In this document: one piece after another, positions 1 to 7,770 of the stretch | How the letters are laid out: each line of letters opens with the position of its first letter | Position numbering within the stretch: the stretch's first letter is position 1 | NCBI GenBank assembly: GCA_021295155.1 | Contig: JAJTJC010000035.1 | Coordinates: 868,001-932,000 of the forward strand | Source of the DNA: Flavobacteriaceae bacterium D16 | GTDB lineage: Bacteria; Bacteroidota; Bacteroidia; Flavobacteriales; Flavobacteriaceae | Direction: 5' to 3' | DNA: 64,000 nt | Program-made: the position numbers and the translations under genes | Notes under the pieces: model-generated | Database searches by the model: none | What the model saw: the letters and a program-made list of their open reading frames with translations, nothing else | Told to the model about the DNA's origin: nothing

Positions 1-21
1 CCTGAGGTGGGTTACGTTTAA

Positions 22-29
22 TATCTTTG
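22..29 (+). promoter_or_regulatory. weak candidate -7 promoter element
   Basis: TATCTTTG fits the Bacteroidota -7 consensus TAnnTTTG. It lies 65 bp before the first gene, farther than the roughly 20 nt seen for most matches in this window, and the -33 region cannot be judged so near the window edge. Chance occurrence is possible. Confidence 0.3.
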
Positions 30-94
30 TCATGTTGTAATTTCGGATAATGGACAAAAGTCGAAAAATAAGGATTTGCCATTAATTTACGGGT

Positions 95-808
95 ATGAGA
101 AACGTCTATAAAGTATTAAAGTTTAGTTATTTTTTCGGAGTCCTGCTCTTAATGAGTTGTGGCAATTCTACTTCCAAATCTAAACCTCAGCCTGCTGAAG
201 CGGAGACATCTATAGATAGTCCTGTAGAAAACGCCGATAAAAAAGGGGTAATACTGTGTTTTGGCGATAGCCTTACAGCTGGAATGGGGCTTGATCCTGA
301 GGAGGCTTTCCCAGCAGTACTGCAAAAAATAGTAGATTCTCTGGGATTAAATTACACCGTGGTAAATTCCGGGCTTAGTGGTGAAACCACGGCCAGTGGA
401 AGAAACAGGTTAAGTTGGGTGTTAAATCAAAAAACAGAAGTATTCCTTCTGGAGCTGGGTGCCAATGACGGATTAAGGGGTATAGACCTTAGTGAGACCC
501 GTAGCAACTTGCAGGCTATTATTAATATGGTAAAGGCAAAGAACCCTGATACTAAGATTATTCTTGCCGGCATGCAGATTCCTCCCAATATGGGACCTGA
601 CTATACATCAGAATTCCGGAAGATTTTTCCAGACTTGGCAGAAGAAAACAACGCCTACCTAATTCCTTTTCTACTGAAAGATGTGGGCGGTATACCGGAA
701 TTGAACCAGAATGATGGGATACATCCCACTAAAAAGGGGCATAAAATCTTGGCGCAAAACGTATGGGAAGTGCTGGGGCCAATTTTGGTAAGTAGTAACA
801 ATCAATAA
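95..808 (+). CDS. SGNH/GDSL-type lipoprotein esterase (TesA/arylesterase-like)
   Basis: Probable periplasm-facing serine esterase or lysophospholipase of the SGNH superfamily. A lipobox ending LMSC puts the lipidated cysteine at residue 22. The block I motif FGDSL carries the nucleophile Ser59, a GAND stretch supplies the oxyanion Asn, and DGIHP near the C-terminus supplies the Asp and His of the triad. The 237-residue length suits a TesA-like enzyme with an added lipoprotein linker. Substrate cannot be read from sequence. The next gene starts 10 bp downstream on the same strand, so the two may be cotranscribed. Confidence 0.85.
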   Translation: MRNVYKVLKFSYFFGVLLLMSCGNSTSKSKPQPAEAETSIDSPVENADKKGVILCFGDSLTAGMGLDPEEAFPAVLQKIVDSLGLNYTVVNSGLSGETTASGRNRLSWVLNQKTEVFLLELGANDGLRGIDLSETRSNLQAIINMVKAKNPDTKIILAGMQIPPNMGPDYTSEFRKIFPDLAEENNAYLIPFLLKDVGGIPELNQNDGIHPTKKGHKILAQNVWEVLGPILVSSNNQ

Positions 809-817
809 TCGAGTGAT

Positions 818-1192
818 ATGGAAAACCTGATGAGTGCTCTCTCCTGGATAGATACTATTGCCCCTACAGTTTGGATAGGTTTAACGGTAATTATGTTTTG
901 GATACTATACAAAGTATATGGCAGGGAAGGAAAACAACATCCTGTTTTCAGGTTTGGGGTATTCCTGCTGGTTCTGGTATGGCTATATCCACTTTACACC
1001 TATGTGTTCAACCAATTTGAGGTAAGTCTTGTTGGGAACCTATTAACCTTATGGGCTACAATTTCATATCGAAATAGGCTTAAATCTCTTGATAAAAAGA
1101 TGGCTAACTGGATGGTTCCTCAAATAATATGGATCTGTCTGGCTACGATTTATGTAAGCTTGCTATTATTAGACAAGCTGCAACAGGGTTGA
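818..1192 (+). CDS. small four-helix membrane protein, possibly TspO-related
   Basis: A 124-residue inner-membrane protein with about four hydrophobic segments (residues ~15-32, 45-62, 68-83 and 98-117). The last helix, with a Pro then Trp-Ile-Cys-Leu-Ala-Thr-Ile, resembles the final helix of TspO/MBR proteins (PYLxWVxFATxLN), and a basic loop precedes it as in TspO. It is shorter than TspO (about 150-160 residues) and lacks its Trp-rich first half, so the relationship is only suggestive. It follows the esterase gene by 9 bp. Its stop codon abuts the first copy of the 403-bp repeat, so it converges with the gene in that repeat. Confidence 0.6.
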   Translation: MENLMSALSWIDTIAPTVWIGLTVIMFWILYKVYGREGKQHPVFRFGVFLLVLVWLYPLYTYVFNQFEVSLVGNLLTLWATISYRNRLKSLDKKMANWMVPQIIWICLATIYVSLLLLDKLQQG

Positions 1193-1420
1193 TTAAGCCA
1201 ATTTAGATTTGTTACGCTTAGTAGTAAAAGACAAAGCCTTCTTCACTTTAGAATTAGCCCTTCTGTACAAACGAGCTACTTTCTCTTCCTTATTAACAGT
1301 AGTTGTAGAAGTAACGATACTCATTTCAATAGTCTCAACCTTAACCTCAGCAGTTTTATCCTGTGCCTGAGCTGCTACTCCGATCGTAAGAACAAAAATT
1401 AAAGTGATAAAGGTTTTCAT
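1193..1420 (-). CDS. small secreted protein, copy 1 of an identical pair
   Basis: A 75-residue protein. Residues 1-20 form a Sec signal peptide (MKTFITL start, cleavage near AQAQ). The mature part is a short Thr/Val/Glu-rich segment followed by a strongly basic tail rich in Lys and Arg (VARLYRR, KKALSFTTK). I chose the ATG at 1420 because it begins a clean signal peptide; the longer frame to 1453 runs through an upstream hairpin and adds a non-signal-like stretch. The protein sequence is identical to that encoded at 2200-2427. No domain is recognised. The basic C-terminus could suit binding to nucleic acid, lipid A or acidic polysaccharide, but that is conjecture. Confidence 0.7.
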   Translation of the reverse strand: MKTFITLIFVLTIGVAAQAQDKTAEVKVETIEMSIVTSTTTVNKEEKVARLYRRANSKVKKALSFTTKRNKSKLA

Positions 1421-1424
1421 TACT

Positions 1425-1448
1425 GCGTTTTTTCTATTAAAAAAACGC
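1425..1448 (-). promoter_or_regulatory. hairpin just upstream of the start codon, copy 1
   Basis: A perfect 9-bp inverted repeat (GCGTTTTTT at 1425-1433, AAAAAACGC at 1440-1448) with a 6-nt loop. It ends four bases before the ATG at 1420, so in mRNA it could cover the translation start region. Farther upstream the coding strand has two G-runs in direct repeat (CAGGGGG, about 1461-1479). Confidence 0.5.
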
Positions 1449-1691
1449 GGCAACCCCCCTGTTGACCCCCTGCAATTCGTCGAAGAGCCCTTATTATTCG
1501 GTATTTGACAAAAACCCGGATTAAGTGCAAAAAATCCTCGATGAACGTATTGAAGCTTAAAAATGCTTATCGAGAAAAGGTGTCGTTAATCGGGAAATTT
1601 GAGGGGTATAATACGCTGTAGAGTCAAGTTTTCTACAAAATCAGGGAAAAACTCAGTAATTTACCTGGACATAAGGTTCATATGCATATCT

Positions 1692-2129
1692 ATGATAGAT
1701 TTATTCAGTAAAGAGCATATTGATCTCTTTTGTCCTTATGACAGTTTAGAGTTTATACACAATATTCTTAGCAATATCGGGTATGGTTTCGAGAATGAGG
1801 CTTCAAAAGAAGCCAAAGCAGATGGGTTAGCAGTAATAAGAAAGCTTCTTGAGCTGAATTTACTTGAAGTTTTTCACTGGGGACCTGAACATTCCAGTAG
1901 AAAAGGAAAATCGTATACTAACGAAGAAATCTTAGACTACGTAGATGCTATATGGAAAGAAGGAACGCAATATCCTGACTTTTATGGTTTGGTCATGTTT
2001 AAGTACAAGGACTGGTATACAAATGCCCTGGAAGAAGAGGGATTGACAATGTTCACTGATTGGAGGACTTTTGCCAACACCAAAATCGGAAACATAGAAG
2101 ACTTCATTAAAAAGCACTCACCACAATAG
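1692..2129 (+). CDS. hypothetical protein between two direct repeats
   Basis: A 145-residue soluble, acidic, probably helical protein with no signal peptide or membrane segment and no recognised family. It has many Trp, Tyr and Phe residues (VFHWGPEH, DAIWKEG, YKDWYTN), which suggests a compact globular fold. I chose the ATG at 1692 (MIDLFSKEH) over the longer frame from 1599, because the extra 31 residues are translated from DNA adjoining the repeat. It is the only gene between the two 403-bp repeats and reads opposite to the repeated genes. Confidence 0.6.
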   Translation: MIDLFSKEHIDLFCPYDSLEFIHNILSNIGYGFENEASKEAKADGLAVIRKLLELNLLEVFHWGPEHSSRKGKSYTNEEILDYVDAIWKEGTQYPDFYGLVMFKYKDWYTNALEEEGLTMFTDWRTFANTKIGNIEDFIKKHSPQ

Positions 2130-2199
2130 AGGATAAGATTTACCTTGAGCAAAAAAGCACTTCCAGCGAGAAATGGTTATTTAATGCTTATTCTTGTTA

Positions 2200-2427
2200 T
2201 TAAGCCAATTTAGATTTGTTACGCTTAGTAGTAAAAGACAAAGCCTTCTTTACTTTAGAATTAGCCCTTCTGTACAAACGAGCTACTTTCTCTTCCTTAT
2301 TAACAGTAGTAGTAGAAGTAACGATACTCATTTCAATAGTCTCAACCTTAACCTCAGCAGTTTTATCCTGTGCCTGAGCTGCTACTCCGATCGTAAGAAC
2401 AAAAATTAAAGTGATAAAGGTTTTCAT
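2200..2427 (-). CDS. small secreted protein, copy 2 of an identical pair
   Basis: Encodes exactly the same 75 residues as 1193-1420: a signal peptide, a short Thr/Glu-rich region and a basic C-terminal tail. The two nucleotide differences within the gene are silent, which indicates a recent duplication, gene conversion or purifying selection. The start is the ATG at 2427 for the same reasons as copy 1. It stands alone, with the preceding gene on the opposite strand and an M23 peptidase gene upstream in its own direction. Function unknown. Confidence 0.7.
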   Translation of the reverse strand: MKTFITLIFVLTIGVAAQAQDKTAEVKVETIEMSIVTSTTTVNKEEKVARLYRRANSKVKKALSFTTKRNKSKLA

Positions 2428-2431
2428 TACT

Positions 2432-2455
2432 GCGTTTTTTCTATTAAAAAAACGC
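2432..2455 (-). promoter_or_regulatory. hairpin just upstream of the start codon, copy 2
   Basis: Same 9-bp inverted repeat as in copy 1 (arms 2432-2440 and 2447-2455, 6-nt loop), ending four bases before the ATG at 2427. Both copies keep it without change. Confidence 0.5.
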
Positions 2456-2621
2456 GGCAACCCCCCTGTTGACCCCCTGCAATTCGTCGAAGAGCCCTTA
2501 TTATTCGGTATTTGACAAAAACCCGGATTAAGTGCAAAAAATCCCCGATGAACGTATTGAAGCTTAAAAATGCTTATCGAAGAAAGGTGTCGTTAATCGG
2601 GGTTTTTGGGGTAGTAAAAAG

Positions 2622-3299
2622 CTATAAATTGAGCAAAATACAAGGATCAGGGCAGTTTGTACGGTAGAATGGTAGTTCATTTACCGAGCAAACCCCTGGA
2701 TAATCCCCCCGATATGAGCCTATATCCCGGATAAGCTGAAAATGAAGATGGGGAGCATAGTTGACATTAATGTCGGTGGTTCCCAGAGTTCCCAGCACCG
2801 ATCCTGCTTTAAAAAGCCGTCCCGTTTCCAGGTTTTCAATGGATTCCAGCGATAAATGCCCATATAATGTATACCAGGTTCCTGCAAGCGTCTGGTGCTC
2901 CAGGATTATGGTAGGTCCATAGTCCCCTGTATTGCTATTATTGCGAAAACTGTGTACTATCCCATCCAAAGGCGTTATCACAGAAGTTCCCGCTTTTGCC
3001 CAGAAATCAACACCCAAATGTATGTTTCGCTGGTTTTTCCCAACTTTAAAGAAAGGCTTATCCGAATACAGGTTGCGTACCTCCAGATATCCCCCATAGG
3101 CTAACAGGCCTCCTTTTACTTGCAGAAATTGATTGATATAGGCTTCACAGCGGTCTGGATCTGTTATGTCTACTGCACTTAACTCTTTGTTGGAAACCGA
3201 GAGATCTATTGATAAATAAGCCGATATAGGTATTCCCGGGTCCAGTATGGATAGCGTTTTCGGAGGTCTTAGCTTGGATATGCGAGCAATATTTTTCAC
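2622..3299 (-). CDS. M23 family metallopeptidase-like protein, cytosolic type
   Basis: A 225-residue protein of the LytM/M23 zinc endopeptidase fold. The expected metal and catalytic residues are present: HxxxD in HLGVDFW (~residues 94-100), the His of LYGHLS, and HLHF (~183-186). It has no visible signal peptide or membrane anchor, unlike cell-wall-acting M23 enzymes. Similar short M23 proteins occur in flavobacteria, so the substrate may be intracellular or the export route atypical. The start is uncertain: the frame opens with GTG at 3299 and I found no ATG between it and the upstream stop. Confidence 0.8.
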   Translation of the reverse strand: MKNIARISKLRPPKTLSILDPGIPISAYLSIDLSVSNKELSAVDITDPDRCEAYINQFLQVKGGLLAYGGYLEVRNLYSDKPFFKVGKNQRNIHLGVDFWAKAGTSVITPLDGIVHSFRNNSNTGDYGPTIILEHQTLAGTWYTLYGHLSLESIENLETGRLFKAGSVLGTLGTTDINVNYAPHLHFQLIRDIGSYRGDYPGVCSVNELPFYRTNCPDPCILLNL

Positions 3300-3409
3300 T
3301 AGACCTACAAGATAATGAAGACCGCATAAACATCTTGATATACCATCAAATTAACAATGCTTTAACCAGAACTATACAAGGGATTCCTGATTTTTGAAAA
3401 AAAGAGCGT

Positions 3410-4105
3410 ATGAAACGGTTACTAAAATGGATAATCCCGGTACTTGCCATATTTTTCACTGCCAGCTGTCAATCTAAAAGCAAAGCGGAAAACAACCAGA
3501 AAGCCCAAATAGACGCTGATAAGGCTGAAATAGTTGCCAAAACTACGCCACAGGACCTGGAACAGTATGAGACCGCCTACTTTGCCAGTGGTTGTTTTTG
3601 GTGTGTGGAAGTAATTTTCGAAAATGTCAAGGGCGTGGCTGAAGTAATTTCCGGGTACGCAGGTGGAACAGAGGAAAATCCTACCTATGAGGAGGTGAGC
3701 TACGGTAAAACTACCCACGCAGAGGCGGTTGAAGTCTACTATGATCCCAAAATCATCACTTTTACGGAATTGGTACAGGTCTTTTTTGGAAGCCATGACC
3801 CTACTACGCTTAACCGACAGGGGCCAGACAGAGGGCCACAATACCGTTCTATAGCCTTTTACAAAAGCGAAACAGAAAGAAAGATAATACAGGCTTATAT
3901 TAAGGCTCTAACGGATAATATGGTCTATGACAGGCCAATAGTAACAGAAGTCGCCCCGTTTACCATCTTCTACAAAGCGGAGGATTACCACCAGGATTAC
4001 GAGAGGAGAAACCCTGACAATCCGTACATCCGGAATATTTCAATTCCCAGGTATAACCGTTTCAAGAAAAACTTCGCAGAATATCTGAAGGAGAATGCCC
4101 ATTAG
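3410..4105 (+). CDS. msrA: peptide-methionine (S)-S-oxide reductase, lipoprotein form
   Basis: Reduces S-methionine sulfoxide in oxidised proteins. The GCFWCVE motif (~residues 61-67) has the catalytic Cys in the usual MsrA position, and the GYAGG, THAEAV and HDPTTLNRQG stretches are family hallmarks. An N-terminal lipobox (FTASC, Cys20) shows an exported, membrane-anchored form that would repair envelope proteins. Length 231 suits MsrA with a signal sequence and linker. It is monocistronic, and no msrB lies next to it. Confidence 0.93.
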   Translation: MKRLLKWIIPVLAIFFTASCQSKSKAENNQKAQIDADKAEIVAKTTPQDLEQYETAYFASGCFWCVEVIFENVKGVAEVISGYAGGTEENPTYEEVSYGKTTHAEAVEVYYDPKIITFTELVQVFFGSHDPTTLNRQGPDRGPQYRSIAFYKSETERKIIQAYIKALTDNMVYDRPIVTEVAPFTIFYKAEDYHQDYERRNPDNPYIRNISIPRYNRFKKNFAEYLKENAH

Positions 4106-4167
4106 GCGCATTAGCCATTTAAGGAAAGAATCAGGTTAAGGCAGCAGTAGAGATTGGGATCCTAGGC

Positions 4168-5628
4168 TTATTGCTTCAACACAACATCGCTATAACGTGA
4201 ATTAACCTTAATCAAATTTCCTGTCTTGGAGTTGCCTCCGGTATAAATAACCATTTTACCTTCAGATCGCTTGTCCAAAGAAAGTGATTCAGCAACGGAT
4301 ATATCCGTTGCAAGACCCTCAAGCTTAAATGTAAAGGGACTCTGTGGTAATACACATATCAATTCGCCATTTTGAACAGAGATATCCAGCTCATTGAAAT
4401 CCGGGTTTACCGAATTGATCTTCAAGGCACCTAGGTTATTCGTCAAGATGCCACTTTTTAGTAACCGATCAATGGTAACATCAGATGAAGTGGCAACCAG
4501 GGTAATATCCTCAACATCCCTAAGAGCAACATCCTTAGAAAATTGGGTCTTCAATTTCCCATAATTCCAGCGCGCTACTTCAACTGGCGAGTAGGAGGCC
4601 ATTATATTGGTTTCATCCCCGTCTATGGTAGAAGCAAGCAACCTTGAGTAGGACAAGGTCGCTTGCATGTTATTCGTGTTTTCAGCCAATTTTACCTCCC
4701 CATGCCGAACATTCATATCCAACTTGGTAGACTTGGGCATTTTAATTTTTATAGACTTTTTTACTTTAAAGCTCTTGTTTTTCCCCTCAGCACGGTAAAA
4801 GATAGTGGGAGCATCCCCGGATATGATTATATTCTTTCGCACTTCACGCTCCTCTTCCATTAACTTTCTTTTTTCTTCCATTACTTTTCTGTGCTCCTCC
4901 TGTGCTTTCTGACGCTCTTCCTGGGCCTTCTGACGTACTACTTCCCGCTCCTTCAAAAGCTCTTTACGTTCTTTCTGCAGTTCTTCCCTTTCCGCTTCGC
5001 GCTCTTCCATACGTTTACCTCTTTCTTCCATTCGCTTGGCAAACCGTTCACCCCACTCTTCCCATTTCTTTTCATATTTCTCGTCAAAGTTTTTTGTAAA
5101 TTCTTCAGCCCACTTCTGTATATACTTCTCTCCATCTTCTTTGTATTTTTCGTAATCGAAGTTTTCAAACTTCATGGGGGGTAACGGAGGCATTGGGGGC
5201 ATTTCTGCTATTTCAGGGAGTTCGGGAATCTCCAGTTCCATGAAAAAGGGTTCAAGGTCAGGGATCTCAGGAATATCAATTACAATATTTTCCAAATCGG
5301 CAAGGTGCCCATTCACTGTACTAAATTGCCAGCTTCTATTGCCTGAAGTGGTTACTTCAATGCGCTCACTATTCCCCATAATCTTGATCCCGTTTTCTTT
5401 AAAATATGCTGCAGCCTCTTCCTCCGTAGCGCCTTCCAGCTCAATACTGGCTTCAATGACTACTTCTTTTCTGTTCCAGGTATCAAATTCGATATCGGTA
5501 TGGGAGGTATTGATCGCCAATACCGAATTGCCCTCTACCTTAAAGGTTTCCTTGTATTCTTTGCGCTGCGTTTGCCCATAAACTCCTCCTGCAAGCAGGA
5601 AACAGGCCAGTACAAGGGATTTAAACAT
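4168..5628 (-). CDS. exported DUF4097-like protein with a long charged coiled coil
   Basis: About 486 residues: a signal peptide (FLLAGGVYG then QTQ), an adhesin-like beta region, a Pro-rich patch (PPMPPLPPMK), a highly charged helical stretch of about 110 residues rich in Glu, Lys and Arg (~residues 160-270), and a C-terminal beta region resembling DUF4097. It is the last gene of the sigma/anti-sigma operon, so its job is probably linked to an envelope response. The ATG at 5628 overlaps the upstream stop by 8 bp and starts a compact signal peptide; the ATG at 5649 is the alternative. Molecular function unknown. Confidence 0.75.
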   Translation of the reverse strand: MFKSLVLACFLLAGGVYGQTQRKEYKETFKVEGNSVLAINTSHTDIEFDTWNRKEVVIEASIELEGATEEEAAAYFKENGIKIMGNSERIEVTTSGNRSWQFSTVNGHLADLENIVIDIPEIPDLEPFFMELEIPELPEIAEMPPMPPLPPMKFENFDYEKYKEDGEKYIQKWAEEFTKNFDEKYEKKWEEWGERFAKRMEERGKRMEEREAEREELQKERKELLKEREVVRQKAQEERQKAQEEHRKVMEEKRKLMEEEREVRKNIIISGDAPTIFYRAEGKNKSFKVKKSIKIKMPKSTKLDMNVRHGEVKLAENTNNMQATLSYSRLLASTIDGDETNIMASYSPVEVARWNYGKLKTQFSKDVALRDVEDITLVATSSDVTIDRLLKSGILTNNLGALKINSVNPDFNELDISVQNGELICVLPQSPFTFKLEGLATDISVAESLSLDKRSEGKMVIYTGGNSKTGNLIKVNSRYSDVVLKQ

Positions 5629-6205
5629 GATTTGATGATAGTTGTTCATTTTTTGATGATTTAATTTGATTTAACTTCTCTTTTAACTTTTTCAGCAACT
5701 CCAGCCTTAGCTGTAGATTTTTGATAAGGGCCGATATAGTCTGATCATTAGGCCCAAAGGTGTTTAGTTCCTTATTCAATTGATCATATTCTCTATTCAA
5801 TTCGGCCAGTTGCTCCATGTAGCTATCCACCAGTTCTTTATTGTCTGATGATACTTCCAGTTTAGACAATTCCATATTAATGCTGGCCAGGTAGTAATTT
5901 TCAACTTTTTCCAGGTCAGGAGACAAATCTCCCAGCGAAATAGTCCCCTCAGTGGTTTGTTCTTGGGTCTCCGCTACAGGATTCTCAGCAGGTATGGGAC
6001 TCTCTTCCGAAATGAACCAGAATGCACCTACGGACACCAGGACCAGAATCGTAGCGGCTATACTAAATATCCACACTCTGGAATTGTTCTGTTCCGGCGG
6101 TAGCTCACGGTCCATTCGCTCCATAAAACGGGCTTCGTGCCCCTCTTTCAAACGGTACTTTTTATCCCGTTCCGACTCAAACAATTTCCTAAGATCCTGT
6201 CCCAT
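5621..6205 (-). CDS. putative anti-sigma factor, single-pass membrane protein
   Basis: A 194-residue protein with a charged cytoplasmic N-terminus of about 45 residues, one membrane helix (~residues 46-65, FSIAATILVLVSVGAFWFI) and a periplasmic Glu/Lys/Leu-rich helical C-terminus likely to form a coiled coil. There is no zinc-binding HxxxCxxC motif, so it is not a ZAS-type anti-sigma factor. The role is inferred from topology and from following the ECF sigma gene with a 17-bp overlap. It probably holds the sigma factor at the membrane and senses the periplasm, perhaps through the coiled-coil protein encoded next. Confidence 0.7.
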   Translation of the reverse strand: MGQDLRKLFESERDKKYRLKEGHEARFMERMDRELPPEQNNSRVWIFSIAATILVLVSVGAFWFISEESPIPAENPVAETQEQTTEGTISLGDLSPDLEKVENYYLASINMELSKLEVSSDNKELVDSYMEQLAELNREYDQLNKELNTFGPNDQTISALIKNLQLRLELLKKLKEKLNQIKSSKNEQLSSNHV

Positions 6206-6731
6206 GACTTTTGCTTTTTAATAGTTTTTTTAAATGGCCCTTGCCCCTTAACAAACGGGTTCTGCTTGCTGTAGAAGTAAGTTCCAGGATTTGGGCGATT
6301 TCTTCATGATCGTATCCTTCCACCAGGTAGAGCTGTAATACGTACCTGTATTTATCAGGTAGTTGCTCCATAGCCTGTTTAACCTCTGCAACCGAAACCG
6401 AAGGGGCCACTGACCAGCTTTCATCTTCAACTACCTGCATTTGATAGTCTTTTAGCTCTACATGGTCCATCTTCCTGGCCTTTAAAAAATCAATACATTT
6501 ATTTATTACGATCCGCTTCAACCAGGCCCCGAAGGTAACGTCACCATTATATTGATGTATTTTTTGAAATGCTTTGATAAAAGCCTCCTGCAAAACATCC
6601 TCGGCATCATCTGAATTGTTAAGAAAGCGCATGGCTACACAATACATGCCATCACAGTATTGCTTATACAGCTTAAACTGCGCCTTTCGGTCGTTTTTCC
6701 GGCATTGTTCTACCAGGTCAATTTTAAACAT
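6189..6731 (-). CDS. RNA polymerase ECF sigma factor
   Basis: A 180-residue group 4 sigma-70 factor. Region 2 is clear (FLNNSDDAEDVLQEAF, then FGAWLKRIVINKC) and so is region 4 (LPDKYRYVLQLYLVEGYDHE, with a helix-turn-helix around EIAQILELTSTASRTRLLRG). Regions 1.1 and 3 are absent, as expected for ECF factors. It is the first gene of a three-gene leftward operon with a membrane anti-sigma candidate and an exported coiled-coil protein. The 95 bp before its ATG are shared with the divergent epimerase gene, and autoregulation is likely but not visible. Confidence 0.92.
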   Translation of the reverse strand: MFKIDLVEQCRKNDRKAQFKLYKQYCDGMYCVAMRFLNNSDDAEDVLQEAFIKAFQKIHQYNGDVTFGAWLKRIVINKCIDFLKARKMDHVELKDYQMQVVEDESWSVAPSVSVAEVKQAMEQLPDKYRYVLQLYLVEGYDHEEIAQILELTSTASRTRLLRGKGHLKKLLKSKSHGTGS

Positions 6732-6826
6732 CAGCTGGGTTGCCTAAGATTAGTTTGTTGTTGCTATCCTTAAGGACGAGTCGAATTATAAGGTGTTGCA
6801 AAATTTCCAGTATTTTTAGAAAAAAT

Positions 6827-7741
6827 ATGCATCAGCCTTTGGAACAAGTTAGTATAAAAAACGAATTCCTTTCCCTGAAAGTCCTGAATTACGGGGCTCG
6901 TATCCAAGAACTACTTTTCCGGGACAAAAAAGGAAACTGGCAAAATATGGTGGTAGGACTAAAAGGTCCTGAGGAATATCTAAAAGACAGTGTATCCCTG
7001 GGAGCCTGCGTGGGTCGTTTCGCCGGAAGGATTTCATCCGGGGGATTTACATTAGATGAGGTCTTCTACCCTTTGCATAACGAAGCAGGCATACACCTGC
7101 ACGGGGGAAAAGAAGGCTTCGCATATAAATACTGGGAGATAATGGAAGTGAGTAACGGTAATGTTCCTTATATCAAGTTATCTTACAGCAGTCCGCACCT
7201 TGAGGAAGGATATCCGGGTGATCTTCGGGTTAACCTGACCTATCAACTCGAAAAAAACAGCCTTAAAATCACGCACGAAGCTACGACCGACCGGAATACT
7301 GTGGTTAATCTTACCAATCATTCGTACTTTAAATTGGATGAAGAAAACTCGGTCTCCCATTATGAATTGCAGTTGGGGAGCAAACAAGTGTTGGAAACGC
7401 ATTCAGACCTGCTTCCTACAGGCAAATTGCTAGATATAGATCAGACCGAATGGGATTTTCAAGAATTAAAAGCTATTGGGCAAACCCGTTTTGACACTCC
7501 TTTTACCCTTCACTCGAATTTTGTAGCCCGTGTTAGCTCTCCCCGGTCGGGTATTCGCATGCAAGTCACTACAAATCAACCCGCCGTAGTGGTTTTTACC
7601 CCGCCCTGGTTTGCCGGCATATGTTTTGAAACTCAGAATTATCCTGACACTCCCAATATCCCCGCCTTCCCATCCTGCCTTCTAAAAGCTGGTGAAACCT
7701 ATTTGAATCAATCAATTTTTACCTTTGATTTAGTACCTTAG
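6827..7741 (+). CDS. galM: aldose 1-epimerase (galactose mutarotase)
   Basis: Interconverts alpha and beta anomers of aldohexoses. The GARIQELLF start, GRFAGRI, LHGGKEGF (with the substrate His), NLTNHSYF and the late FETQNYPDTPN stretch are GalM hallmarks with the catalytic His and Glu. I place the start at the ATG at 6827 (MHQPLEQVSIKN, 304 residues) rather than 6740, because the extra 29 residues are not epimerase-like and would occupy the promoter shared with the sigma gene. No other galactose genes lie nearby. Confidence 0.9.
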   Translation: MHQPLEQVSIKNEFLSLKVLNYGARIQELLFRDKKGNWQNMVVGLKGPEEYLKDSVSLGACVGRFAGRISSGGFTLDEVFYPLHNEAGIHLHGGKEGFAYKYWEIMEVSNGNVPYIKLSYSSPHLEEGYPGDLRVNLTYQLEKNSLKITHEATTDRNTVVNLTNHSYFKLDEENSVSHYELQLGSKQVLETHSDLLPTGKLLDIDQTEWDFQELKAIGQTRFDTPFTLHSNFVARVSSPRSGIRMQVTTNQPAVVVFTPPWFAGICFETQNYPDTPNIPAFPSCLLKAGETYLNQSIFTFDLVP

Positions 7742-7770
7742 GATATAATTAATCTAAAAAACCTGTCCCG

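Larger units (their letters stand above)
1192..1594. repeat. 403-bp direct repeat, copy 1
   Basis: This copy aligns without gaps to 2199-2601, at a constant offset of 1007 bp. I count five mismatches: two synonymous changes in the coding part and three in the upstream part. The unit holds a complete small-protein gene plus about 170 bp upstream of its start. There are no terminal inverted repeats, transposase or obvious target-site duplications, so it reads as a gene duplication rather than a mobile element. Confidence 0.95.
2199..2601. repeat. 403-bp direct repeat, copy 2
   Basis: Second copy of the unit at 1192-1594, about 99% identical with no indels. Identity stops abruptly at 2601, although the next ~20 bases of both copies are vaguely alike (T- and G-rich). 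This leaves open an older, longer duplication whose core was homogenised by gene conversion. Confidence 0.95.

Noticed and set aside
1192-2601. Composite transposon or mobile element formed by the two 403-bp repeats
   Set aside because: The repeats encode only a small secreted protein, with no transposase, terminal inverted repeats or target duplications.
3145-3333. Open frame overlapping the 5' end of the M23 gene, possible frameshifted start
   Set aside because: It has an ATG, but its residues do not look like the M23 N-terminus, while the other frame reads through in family-like sequence.
4891-5184. Long open frame opposite the coiled-coil gene
   Set aside because: It is the antisense of a Glu/Lys/Arg-rich stretch, giving a Phe/Leu-rich translation; no start context or homology.
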